A stretch of DNA of 64,000 nt, from contig JAODTK010005687.1 of assembly GCA_026419785.1 (NCBI GenBank), forward strand, positions 86,926 through 150,925, written 5' to 3'. The notes beneath the pieces were generated by a model, which worked only from the letters and a program-made list of their open reading frames with translations, ran no database searches and was not told where the DNA came from. This document shows positions 27,206 to 37,906 of the stretch, piece by piece. The first letter of the stretch is position 1, and each line of letters starts with the position of its first letter. This DNA is from Sclerodactyla briareus. Lineage: Eukaryota > Echinodermata > Holothuroidea > Dendrochirotida > Sclerodactylidae. The position numbers were made by a program, and so were the translations under genes.

Positions 27206-28060
27206 TGACTGTGCAATAGTGCTGGCACTTGAGTTGTAAGGTAGTTGGAGAGAAGACTGAATGATGCAATGAGCCAAGTTCACGCAATGGACATTTCGTG
27301 AACTAGCATGTTGCAGTGTGCATGTGGATAGTTTTGATGCATGCTGGGAGAGTTCCCCAGGGGGCCCAGTCTGTGTTAGATGTATTGGCACAAACTTGTA
27401 AAAAAATTTCGAATATCTTCCTCAGTCGCTGTGCATATTCTCTCAAAATTTGTATGTTGTCCTGATAATATTTTACATCCTTTTTTCCTGGAAATTTTGG
27501 CTCTAAACGTGCTATTTATCGCCCGCAGAAACAGCAGAAAAATCAATTTTATCTGCTTAAATTTCCTACGTTGTCCCCCTGAGCTAGACCCCAAAATGCA
27601 TTGCGAGAGGACTATTTGCAAAAAGGCTAATGGGCCAAATGTCTATTGAAAGGAGAAACCCTCTTGGCCTTTCCCCTCCCCCACCCCCCCCGTCCCCCCA
27701 TAAGGCCAACGCTAAGAAAAAAAAATAGTTTCTCGTCATAAATTTGCTGAGTTTTGGGAGTGTTTTTTTTTGTTTTGCTCTCAGACAGTTCGGAATACCC
27801 ATATTTAGTACGTATCGTGGTACAGCAGTTCTGGAAATAAGCCATTGAGGCTTATTTTTCCCCGAGGTTATAACCCACTTAGTGGCCTCAAAGCCATTCC
27901 AAAATGTTCCTTACATAGTTTGGCATGGCATCAGTAGTAAGCTTTTTCCTTTAAACCAATAGTTTTGAGAAGTTATCAAGTGAAGTTGTCAAAAAAAAAG
28001 AATTTGACAATTATCTAAAGAAGCCCGGGTTTGCGGGCGGGCACGAGAAACTGCTTTTTT
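27206..28060 (+). repeat. Tandem duplication, unit 2 (with about 190 bp extra)
   Basis: Second unit, starting GACTGTGCAATAGTG directly after unit 1. Between the CTTCCTCAGTCGC stretch (27417) and GACTATTTGC (27610) it holds about 190 bases with no counterpart in unit 1. That is either an insertion here or a deletion in unit 1. Otherwise the units share the landmark words listed for unit 1, with frequent one-base indels. Confidence 0.85.
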
Positions 28061-28613
28061 TTTTTACTTGGCCGCAGAAAGACTAAAAGGCTATGACTAA
28101 TCAATCATACTAAAAATAGCCGAAGTAACGCGTAATGCATTCAATTAATTATTAAAATTTAGCCAAGGGCCGAAAAAGGACTTACACAACAAGGCGGGAT
28201 ATGAGTGATGTGCCCTCTTCTGACGGATTCAAGGAGACGTTTTTTACTGATAGTTCCTGAGTACAATTCCTTGGACTCATGGGGTTCGACTTCAGTTTCA
28301 GGCCCCAGGCTTGCAAATGCCTACACTCTGCAGTTAGTAACGTCGCATCAGTTCACACTAGTCAATTTTGTGGGTTCCACATTGAAACATGCAGAAATGT
28401 GTTTACAGCATCAGTGGGCAACAGTCAACACTTTTAAGTAAACTGACTGAAACTCCAATCTACAAAACTAAGCGTCTCAGCTCAACGAGAACACGAGGAA
28501 ATAAATTCAGACGACTACAGTAGTTCTCAGGCTTGTTTTTGCTCCATGCCGACGTAAATTGTGCTGGTCGTGGCCGGCCGGACGTCAATTTAAACGATAC
28601 GAACGTACACATG
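28061..28613. other. No gene seen
   Basis: AT-rich DNA passing into mixed composition upstream of a TATA motif at 28614. No exon recognised. Confidence 0.4.
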
Positions 28614-28621
28614 TATATAAA
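28614..28621 (+). promoter_or_regulatory. Candidate TATA box
   Basis: TATATAAA lies 60 bases upstream of an ATG at 28681, leaving room for a start site about 30 bases downstream. The following 300 bases are CpG-rich. This is suggestive of an RNA polymerase II promoter, but a TATA match alone is common by chance. Confidence 0.3.
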
Positions 28622-28680
28622 CAGTGCCATTGGCCTATACACCGGTTGTACCTGCTGCGGAACATAGTTGCAGGGACAAC

Positions 28681-28715
28681 ATGACGGAGGCGAGAAGAAA
28701 GCCGAAAAGGACGTG
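28681..28715 (+). CDS. Possible short first coding exon, unidentified gene
   Basis: An ATG preceded by AGGGACAAC opens a short basic peptide (MTEARRKPKRT, then two bases of the next codon) and runs directly into a consensus donor, G|GTAAGTAG, at 28716. With the upstream TATA motif and the CpG-rich sequence downstream this looks like a first exon. I could not find matching downstream exons, and the peptide is too short to identify. It may be chance. Confidence 0.25.
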
Positions 28716-28965
28716 GTAAGTAGATGGCGCGCCGCTGTTAAAATTCTATCGTTGATATGCGACGAGAGCACCCTCAAGTCGCGTTCCATGCACAGGGCGA
28801 GCACGCGGGTTTCCACGCCGTTTCCATGCACGCGGGTTCCAGCACGCGGTAGAGGAAACGCCGCGGGCGGGCGTTTTTCGAATCGGTCATGTAGCGATTT
28901 TTTCCGCCCGCCCGCGTGTCCGCGTGGGTATTTCGCAATCCATCCCGGGGATCCCCTGCAATCTT
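28690..28965. promoter_or_regulatory. CpG-rich island-like segment
   Basis: A dense cluster of CG dinucleotides (GGCGCGCCGC, CACGCGGG twice, CCGCGGGCGGGCG, CCGCCCGCCCGCG) in otherwise AT-rich, CpG-poor surroundings. It includes two near-identical TCCATGCAC(G/A) words and inverted CGGGCGGGCG/CCGCCCGCCC elements. Just downstream at 28967-28987, TTAACCGGC and GCCGGTTAA form a 9-bp hairpin. It could be a promoter island or the GC-rich interior of a mobile element. Confidence 0.4.
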
Positions 28966-28987
28966 AACCGGCTTGAAGCCGGTTAAT

Positions 28988-31110
28988 GGAGAGTAGAGGA
29001 AATTTTAGGTTCAAAATAGTTCCAAACAACATTCATAACTGTTTCAACACTAGGGATGAGATTGTATACAGATGTGTCTAGATTCAACGGCCAGACCACC
29101 TATTTGAACACATATTACATGTTAAACTGATGATATGTCAAGGATTTGCTAATTAATTAAATCTCAAAAACATGTAATTGTGAAGTTTTAATGGGTTGGA
29201 CCCGTAATCGTTGACATTCAGAACAATGGTTTTCAGAAAATTAAACACCGGTGTTTAGGTTTAAACACTAGTATCGTACGGTGTTGACAACAACGACACC
29301 AACGACAACAACAACAACGACAAACGACGACAACACAACGACAACAACGACGGCAACAACGACGACGAAACGAAACACGACTGAACTTTCAAGTGGTCGC
29401 ACCCATACACAAAAAAGAAAAAAAATACAGATCCGCCAGGTGGTAGGCTTACCCCCGTCGCCTCAACCCCCTTCGACTCGGATAGGATAAAGCGATTTTC
29501 TATGTTGGTTGGTTTGTTAATTTGACCAACTGGTCCCCTAACAGGAAAATCGGACAACGTCCAATGAAGGAGCAACACACCCAGCTGGTGTAAAGCCATG
29601 CAGTCTTCTGCAAACGATAGGGATTGGAGGAGAGAGAACCCTTCTTTCATTGGAGTCACGAACACCCAGAGTAAATTTCAGGCAAAATTGCGTTCAGTTT
29701 TCAGTATGTCACCACAAGGGAAATCCAATGTCTGAACACTACCGTACCCGCGCTCAAATATGGGGGGACAAAATGCATGCGTTCGCCAAACCCAAAATAT
29801 TTCTGGCGACGTAGCCCCAACCTCCCCGTCCCCATGATCGCCCCCCCCACGGGCCCCCCTTGGCGAGACCATTTGCAACCGAGGCACACTGCCACCGCGG
29901 GCATTACGTTGGGATTCCCGCAGTGGGGTATGTTGGTGGTTAAGAAGAGCCGAATTCCAAATGTTTCATGTGCTTCTGGCATACAGTAAGCCAGTGTGTC
30001 TCCCAACTTAGTTTAACAGGTGGAAAAATCTGCGTTCCACGGCGAACCTCACAGTTGTTCGTTGTCTTCATACTGAATAAGTATCTCGGGGAAAGTGTTC
30101 TCCAACGAATAGGCTAGGTACCGTTTTACCAAACACGATGGAGCGGGTGGTATTGTCAGATGCCGGCTCCCTGATCGTCCGCCCCCAGCACTCGACAGTG
30201 TTCCAGATGTTCTACTTTCCGACACCTGATATTTGCAGATCCAGGTGAACAAAGTATTATCTCATTGTACCTGGAGGTGACAGCCGTGGTAGCTAACAAA
30301 ATGTTCGAGTATCTGCTATCACGGAGCCATAGCCTAATAACGATCTCAGCAAACTGTCAGTTGTCATCAACTAGGCTAAGTGCCTGATCCGGTGAACACA
30401 TCATTTCTGGTGATTAACGACAAACCGTCCTATCCATCACAGTTCGGAGAGTCCCATCGACTTGGATGAAATTTTTTTCAAAAAACTTTGAGAGCAGCAG
30501 TACAGATTCGAGAAAGGAAAATGTATATAAATTTTCTACGGGGGATGGGGATGGGTCTTAGAATTTCCCCCGATAATAATCGCCCCATCATGCCAGACAA
30601 ATTGAATCCCAATTTACGCCGTTGTCTGTTATTCCTATATCATAAATCATAACGTATTCTCGCTTCCGTACAACATGTGAGATTCTCTGGCCGACTGTAC
30701 ATTTTTATGGAAGGAGATAGGGCCAAATGCAGAAACTCAGCGTTCTGTTCATCAACTATACCATTATTTATGTATATTGAGGGCTAAAGGCCTGAAGTGC
30801 AATGATTATTTTCTGTGGCAAAGGAGTACGCCTATAACATCAGGGTTGTGGCTAGTCAGCTGCATGAAATACTTTAATCAACGGTTTTGAAGATAGGGAA
30901 AACGCTTGTCTTGTTTTTTCAAAAGCATGTCGTAATGTAAAAAAGAAAAATAACAAAAAAAAAAAAAAAAAAAAAATACAAAACTTGATAGGATAGGCCA
31001 TAGCACCAAAGGCACACTAACAGGCAGTGGGAAGGACAGTGTGACATATTATTGATCACGGAGTGTGTGCTGCGCGTTCAGATGGATGTTGACGCACAAA
31101 GAAGTACTAG
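28988..31110. other. No gene seen; simple repeat and poly-A tract
   Basis: No exon recognised. It contains an ACAACGAC-type repeat at 29286-29385, which gives poly-Thr or other low-complexity frames that are not genes. A poly-A tract of about 24 bases lies at 30953-30976. Confidence 0.4.
29286..29385 (+). repeat. Imperfect CAA/CGA microsatellite
   Basis: About 100 bases of ACAACG, ACGACA and ACAACA words in variable order. Translated frames here are runs of Thr or Val/Val-like residues and are not gene evidence. Confidence 0.85.
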
Positions 31111-31111
31111 C

Positions 31112-31148
<37 letters not shown>

Positions 31149-31210
31149 ACTATCTATCTATCTAATCTAGGTCGTATCTATTATCGATCTATCTATCTTC
31201 TATTATCTAT
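31111..31210 (+). repeat. TCTA microsatellite, left part
   Basis: ATCTATCT array with interruptions after 31150. It ends exactly where the CAGGGTTGTAG terminus of the neighbouring element begins. A matching array resumes at 33388, so the two may be halves of one microsatellite. Confidence 0.85.
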
Positions 31211-32143
31211 CAGGGTTGTAGTCGACGGCCGGTACAATCCGAAGCAAGGAGAAAGGCGCTACATCGAGGCAAGGGCCCGAGGCCGAAAATGCAGACACCC
31301 CCCGGCGAAGCCGGGCCAGGGGGCCGACCCTCGAGGGGCGAGGCCGAGCCGAGGCCACACCTTCCAGGCCGAGCCGAGGACCGAGGCCGGGCAATAATAT
31401 AACAGCATACATTTTAAATACCAGGTGTGAAACATAAGTAATTTTGTTGTGTCTGCCCCATGGCTACAGCTAGGCATATGATAATATATGGAGACAACAG
31501 AATGTGTGGAAGTCCCGAAAATGAGGACTGAACAAGGCAAAGTTGAATGCAACCAATTTTATTCTTGAAGTCGGTACTAAGAATGAAAAAAAATATGAAT
31601 GCCTTACTTACCACACAAAAAATACACTCTCAATTATGACCTCTAATAAGTGCACAGGCAGACAGTTACTAGCCTTAGATGCTTAGACACTGCACTGCAT
31701 TTTGAAAACATCAAGTATTCCAGCTCTGTGGAGGAAGCAGAGTACTGATTTGGCTTGCACCATCTGGCTTCCAATGACGGGCTGTGGATTTTAATCAGCA
31801 GATGACCTGCCATCCATCAATGTGTGTACGACAACATAATTTCTTATTAAATCTATAAAAGTTACATTTTAAAATCCGTCTTGGCTAGGCAATACATTCA
31901 CTCAATATCAATCCAAATCATACAATGGACTCAAACCTACCAACAAAACTAAACCAGAGAGCCAAGAAGGCCAGTGATACATACTGACTCTGGAGTTTGT
32001 TGACCTCAGATGACCTTTAGCCTGACCGAAAAACAATAGGGATCATATACTCATAATGGGGAACCCACATACCAAGTATGAGCTTGATCACCAAGTGGAG
32101 TCGAGTTATCGTGTTAACAATCCAGGCGTCACCCACACCCACC

Positions 32144-32190
<47 letters not shown>

Positions 32191-33387
32191 CATGACTGCA
32201 TAGATTCCTTCGACTAAAGTCAACCATAAATACACATCGCCTGGCGGTTAAACCAGCAACGTAGTATTCAAATATTTGAGCAATCAGTTGGGCCGGGAGA
32301 GACAATGTCGATCTCATTCGATAACGACTGAGATCGGTGGGGTCCCATGAGGCTAACACGAAAGTTAGTTTTAAAACGATCGCTATGTTTCAAAACGGGC
32401 AAATCGCGATACTTAAAACAGTAACGTCAAAAATACAGGATGCCCGCCCTCGTGGTAGTGGGCGACTCCCATTGATTGAACTCATCGAGATTTTTTATTC
32501 GATAAAACATGTGTGCAAAGTTTCAAGTGAACCCGACAATGCGTGGAGAGTTATCGCGCTAACATGAAAAATCTCCGTCGGGGGCCGTCGGCGATGCCGA
32601 CAGGACAAACATAATATCCCCATGTGGGATATAATGCATGAAGGAATCAAATATATATTTTTGTGTATTTCTCATTGTACACACTACAGACTACAGGCGC
32701 GTTATATAAAGATAAATTTATATTGAATTATAAATTACATTCACGATCTGCAGAACAAACCATATTCTTCGTATTTATTGGTCCAGGCTTATGCACAGTT
32801 TTTTGCATTGGAGATAGAATTTCATCTCCGCAATCCCATTGGAGTACGACAGCAAGGGGGGCGGGATCAGTGAGTGAGTGTTCACTCGTGGCCGCGCCTG
32901 TGCAGGATTCGCTGTTTTGTTCACAAAGCTATATATATGGTCTGTGTGGCACTTGCAGTTTGCAAGTGCATTCAGTTGTAAAGATGCCCATGGGGCCAGC
33001 GGAGCTCGCTAGTTGCAGCCGGCACCTCTAGCAATGCACTGGGGACTACGGCCATGGGGAATTGCACGGCGCGCCGAGCGCAGCGCCAGACATTTTTATC
33101 GGCAGTCTTTTGGATGATACCGAGTATGCTACGTAGTTTTTCAAATTGTCCGCGAAATTCAAACAAATTTCTGAAGCATCATTTGTGACATAAAATTTTC
33201 ATTGTTCTTATTTTTAAATAGCGAAAAATAAATATGTCCGAAGCCTCGATCCGGCCTCGGCCCAAAATACGAGGCGAGCTTCCGAGGCCGAGACGAGGCC
33301 CGGCCTCCGAGGCCGAGGCCGAGGCCGCCAAAACTGGACTCGAGGCCGGCCTCGAGGCCGAGGCCGGCCTCGAGCCCTCCATCACTG
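31211..33387. mobile_element. Probable hAT-like non-autonomous element, 2.18 kb, inside a microsatellite
   Basis: The left end is CAGGGTTGTAG followed by GGCCGG. The right end is CCTCCATCACTG, whose complement CAGTGATGGAGG resembles the start. Arrays of GAGGCC/CCGAGG words sit inside both ends (31262-31395 and 33241-33375). The last 60 bases align with the right end of the proven hAT-type element at 40605-41407, differing almost only by transitions. Both flanks are TCTA microsatellite, so a target duplication cannot be judged. The interior holds an AC microsatellite and no transposase frame that I recognise. The left boundary is less certain than the right. Confidence 0.5.
32147..32188 (+). 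repeat. AC microsatellite
   Basis: About 20 AC dinucleotides inside the element at 31211-33387. Frames across it (alternating Cys-Val) are not genes. Confidence 0.95.
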
Positions 33388-33388
33388 C

Positions 33389-33435
<47 letters not shown>

Positions 33436-33477
33436 CACCCATCCATCCATCCATCCATCTATCTATCTATCTATCCC
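33388..33477 (+). repeat. TCTA/TCCA microsatellite, right part
   Basis: ATCTATCT array changing to CCATCCATC and back, starting directly at the right end of the GAGGCC-rich element. Confidence 0.9.
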
Positions 33478-34549
33478 CCCACATCACAGTGTATCCTACC
33501 TATTAGCTACTGGCGGGGCTGTGTCAGCAGCGCCCCGGAGTAGCTTGAACCTATTTCAAACGAACCGAAAAGGACTTGCGACGCCCCTAGAAATATCGGA
33601 AACTTCCGAACGAAGATGAGAAAGAGGAAGGAAAAGGCGGAGAAAAGACCAGGAGGAACTCGAAACGAAGGTAATTTGATATGGTAGACAGACTAAGACA
33701 GTCGCTCTAGAGAGTTCCCCCCCCCCCTCTCCGGCACCCCTTTGACTGCTAGTCTGCTAGCTATCAGAGCCGGCGATACGACAACAAAGTATTGGGGGTA
33801 GGTAAAAATGGTCACTTACGGATCAAAGAAGAACATGTCAACGAGGAAAGTGGGCCCCCAGGCTGCTGACCACAGTACCCTTTCAAAGAGAAAGCGAGGA
33901 AGAGGATTACGAGGGGAAATGGGGTGAATCCCCCATGATATATGAATCATATCGGAACAGCACCCCGGGTCTACTGCTGCAGTTATTCAGTAACTCTTCA
34001 ATTCAAAACAGATATCAAGTTGGGAATATACCGGACTGAGGCCTTACTATCCAAAACCAACTTGTTACAAGGCAGAATTTGTCAGTTATCTCATCTGACG
34101 GACTGCACCCTAGCCAATGTGCTTTTTTGGTTTAAGCATTTAGAAATATTCACAAGAGACTAGGATTTCAATTCAAATTGATTCACCTCTACCGAATCCC
34201 ATGTACATGGTAACTGAGATAAATTCCTTCCTCCATATTGTTTAGAATATCGTCCGCCAGAACTAGACCCTACTATGCCGCATTGCCCCAGATAAAGACT
34301 CAATCGAGGGTGGCGTGTTATAGGTGGTCAGTTTCAGTCCTAGAAAGTGCCATTTCCGGTGGGTGGTAATTTGGGGTACTCGAAACAAGATTGTTCTTGA
34401 ACGCATCCACGCCACACACAATGGCGCTCAGATAGTTCCGCTACTCTGTTAAAGAAGCAGACATACGGAATTTGGGATATTTACACCCCCTTAAATTTGA
34501 GAAAAATATGACTCGATTTGTGTGGTACCATTCTGCTCTCCCGAATGTA
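33478..34549. other. No gene seen
   Basis: Mixed-composition DNA with a poly-C run at 33719-33727. No supported exon or RNA. Confidence 0.4.
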
Positions 34550-34730
34550 GGATGAGGCAGGGGTTAGTGTATCCAACGGCCAACACTTTCCGGATCGCTA
34601 TTTTACGTCTCTATCTGGAGGACGACCAATGAATTCCAGGATCCTCGGAGCACAATATTCATGTCCGTCATGACTGGCTCAAGTCGAAAACCCCCGATGG
34701 GACTTACTGCGAATATATCGAAGTATTATT
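34550..34730 (+). repeat. Coding-like repeat, degenerate copy
   Basis: Read in two frames, this segment gives RTTNEFQDP and then, after a shift, PDGTYCEYI. These match RTDYELQGP and PDETYCKYL of the copy at 39185-39395 in the same order. Upstream GGCAGGGGT is shared at the nucleotide level. The copy has at least one frameshift and in-frame stops. The protein family is unknown to me. It could be a repeated exon or a fragment of a mobile-element protein. Confidence 0.45.
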
Positions 34731-35149
34731 TACATCTATTGTGACTGACACAAAGGGCGCCGTGTCATATAGCTATTGGCCATTATCGCTCATGTACTTG
34801 TGTCCCGACTTTGTGTCCCAACAGACGTTGTTCACAATGATAACAGGTTGTCCATTTTGCCGCTGCTGCAACTACTAATGTAAACAGCGCTGGATATATC
34901 CATATCGCAGTAATCATCCAGTGGAGTTTAGAAATGAAAATAGCAAGATCTCGTCGGCAGGCCTACTCTAATTTATTTCGATGGTATTATCTGGTTGTAT
35001 GGCAGGGCTCTGAGTGTGAACGCGGCTTTGGGTTCCGCCCACAAGGTCGTTAATTGAAAGAATAAGAACCAAGTCTAGGCTATATATTTTGCATCGTGTA
35101 TACCAGTTGCGCGAAAAGGTATCCCTTCGTTAGTTCGTTACTACATCGT
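34731..35149. other. No gene seen
   Basis: Anonymous sequence between the coding-like repeat and the foldback element. Confidence 0.35.
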
Positions 35150-35585
35150 TACGTTGCACCAATAGGCAACGTGCGAAACTCATTTTATAGGGGCACTTTG
35201 TTAGCAGCTGATGGAGCAAGTCAGAAAAATTACGATATTTCACTCATTTGTGGGTGTATTGCCAACAAATCTTCATAGTTTGTTCTTGTCATTCAATTCA
35301 CTTAAGAATTGCAGAAATTCTGATTTCAAATCCGATTCTTCTTACTCAATCGGAAATGGAAAAAAACCAGCCTAATTGAGTAGGGGAAAGAAAAATTGAT
35401 TTCAATCGGAATTCTTGCAATTTATGTGAGGTAGGATAACAAGAACAAAATATCAGAATTTGGTGGTTGATCCACCTAAGAATGAGTGAAATATAGTGAT
35501 TTGTTTTTCTGGCTTTCTCCAATTGACTGGTAACAAAAAGTGCCCCTATGAAATGAGTTTCGCACGTTTTGCCTATACATAGTCG
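35150..35585. mobile_element. Foldback (long inverted repeat) element
   Basis: The left arm (about 35155-35355) and right arm (about 35370-35580) are inverted copies of each other. GTGCGAAACTCATTTTATAG at 35170-35189 is matched in complement by GTGCGAAACTCATTTCATAG from the right arm. Further matches are GGGGCACTTT, ATTTCACTCATT, TTTGTTCTTGT and a centre near 35362. Arms are about 200 bp, visibly diverged by substitutions and small indels. This is the architecture of a MITE or foldback transposon. No coding sequence lies between the arms. Short frames on both strands that look related to each other simply reflect the palindrome. Confidence 0.8.
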
Positions 35586-37620
35586 TTGCCGTGTACACAC
35601 CAAAACTTCTTCGAAAAAAGAGTACCCTTCCAATGTGGCCATGGGATTTTCCAAGGGAGTTTGAAGTTGTATGTGTTGATAACAGCGACCAAGTTTTGTG
35701 TAGGGAACATGGCAAACACTAATAAAACCCCGATATGATTGTTGCCATCAGCCAACCAGCAATTAGAGCTGTGGGAATCCTGTGAACCAGTATGTTCTGC
35801 TCCCTCTCTTTCCAACCTTCCCATGTTCCAATTTAGTCAGAACGCAGAGATGTGTCACGTTTTCAATTTAAAAATGTTCCCAAGTCTGACCTCCCTATGT
35901 TGCACACCCGGTCTGGGGGTCCAAAAGGGGCTAGATGTTGCATCTATGTTTGTTCAAGAGAACTCCTGAACAAGATCGTTCACGGTATTTTAGTTTTGGG
36001 CTTATGGTATTCTGCTTGTTTTTAAATGCCGAGCAACACCTAACAGTAGGCCTTGTCAGCCATTAGTGGATCAGGTGAAGAACAAATATAATTATCAATA
36101 CGTTTTCGCTTTCTGGGTAAATATTGAAAACCTTTATAGGTGTGGCAGAAAACTTGTCCACAGCTGTGAGCGAAAGGGATCGTGAGGTCAGAGCATAGAG
36201 ACGCTTTTTAGTCAAATAAAAGCGTTGACAATGTGAACAGCAACGCGAACAGCAGAATATAGATATTAGATAGGTCAAAGTATAGAGAGGTGGAACATTA
36301 GAGAGGTGAGGGATTGTTAGAGGACATCCATTGATTCTTTTCAGCAATAGTTTTCAAATCCCAAATTCTCGTTGAAATTATGGTTTGATAATAAAAGTGG
36401 GTAGATCGGATGGCTGTAAGGGGGGGAGGAGGCCATCTTGTTAAGTATCATTCTTCGATGCACTGATTTCCCCTTGACCTGTATAAAATGTTACCATTGT
36501 CACTAAAGATAGTTCCTTAGAGCAGGTTGTATTCTTCAAGAGGCCTACTTTGTGGGGACACTATTGACACAACATAGCTAAATATTATGTAACTGGGGAT
36601 GATTCTCTCTTGATGCAAAGTACCCAGTTCTTTAATAGGAATGGCTCTCCTATATAAGTATATTTGTCTGTTTTCGGTTGTGCAAAGGAATGGAAATCTG
36701 TAAATAGGAACAAGAACAACTGTGATTGCATACTAAAACTATTTGATGAAAGCCTGCGCATCTCCTACTTTTATCCTACTTTTCATCTTCAAACTCCTAC
36801 TTTTGTCCTAACTTGGAAAAAAAAATTGTGTCCTTTTGGACTGGGTCTGCTTGAAAGCCTGTGATTATGCTCTGCAATTGACACTACAGTGTTGGCTTCG
36901 AGCCTTATCATGATGATGCCAGTAGCTACACTGTCCACTGATCCCCCCCCTCCTTTTGGGGTGAGGAAAACTGTGACTAAAAATTGCTGAGTTCTGGTAG
37001 AAATACCTAAGACAAGAGATGAAAGTGTAATTAAGCGTACGGTTGTGTCAACACTCAGAGAGCAGTGGGATTAATGGAGTCATCCTCTCGTTTCAGTCCC
37101 TGCCTGGGGGGGGGGTACCATGCTTAAACCCCCACCAGACCTCTTGATCCTTCCTGTGAAGGGGATAAACATGTATATCTGGTGCGTCAGTGATAATGTT
37201 ATTCCACGGTTGAATGTTGGTAACATCGAAAAGAGCTACAGGGAAGGTACTAAGCTATCGGCAGCACTCCTGAGAAAGATTTTTTGTACTTGGGGCACCT
37301 GTGGGAAAATGGTTTCCAACAATGGAACTCCACTCATATGGTCACTCAGTTGCAGAGGTTTGTATTCTGTGGGGTGCACAGAGAATTTTGCCCCAGATCC
37401 AACAACCAAAATTTCCCATGATTTTTTTTTCCGCCTATACCAGCCTGTATGCACAATCCTCACAAGACGGGAATGGCCGTTCAGATGACGCTGTACGATG
37501 TTAGGCTGCCCAATTGCTAACATTTGATCCCAAATGGTAGCATGTGGTAACTTCTGGATAATTAGCACCATTACAAGTTCATACATCTTGTTTGAATCAT
37601 AGGGTTATCCTGTTTTCTAG
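35586..37620. other. No gene seen; contains one CTCCTACTTTT repeat block
   Basis: No exon recognised upstream of the TRUB1-like gene. A non-coding first exon could be hidden here. A block of CTCCTACTTTT-type words lies at 36758-36812. Confidence 0.4.
36758..36812 (+). repeat. CTCCTACTTTT dispersed repeat, locus 1
   Basis: CTCCTACTTTT, ATCCTACTTTT and CTCCTACTTTTG occur within about 50 bases. The same words recur in clusters at 47030-47130 and 56128-56206. The reverse complement reads as Lys-Val-Gly/Lys-Ser-Arg-Arg repeats, but no intact gene is present. Confidence 0.65.
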
Positions 37621-37906
37621 GACCACTGCTGCAGTATCTCAGCACTAGATTGACGAATGGCTAGCAGGAATCTCAATGGGATCTTTGCAGTGTACAAGCC
37701 AGCAGGCGTCACATCAGCTGATGTTACTAACTGCATCAAATATGTCATCTCCTGCGGGCAGCAAAACCCCAAGCTGAATCCATCCAGGAGGCAAAGTGTC
37801 AAGGTCGGGCATGGTGGCACTCTTGATTTTGACGCTACTGGCATTTCTTTTAGTAGGAGTTGGGAGTGGAACAAAGAAACTGGGAACTTATCTTCAAGGC
37901 AAGAAG
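37621..37906 (+). CDS. TRUB1: TRUB1-like exon 1 (5' UTR plus start), with frame slip
   Basis: An acceptor TTTTCTAG ends at 37620, so a non-coding exon probably lies upstream. Translation starts at 37657. The frame is right through GHGGTLDFDATGI, then the expected LLVGVGSGTKKLGTYLQGKK is read one base later. One T too many in ATTTC at 37843-37845 explains it, since the uncorrected frame gives nonsense and stops at 37912. The exon ends AAGAAG at donor GTATAT (37907). Phe replaces the more usual Pro or Ser after TLD; the catalytic Asp is kept. Confidence 0.85.

Noticed and set aside
29281..29490. Threonine-rich open frame
   Set aside because: Translation of the CAA/CGA microsatellite.
32017..32359. 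Frames with Cys-Val runs
   Set aside because: Translation of the AC microsatellite.
35096..35715. Two related-looking peptides on opposite strands (NVRNSF motifs)
   Set aside because: The similarity arises because both are read from the arms of the same inverted repeat.
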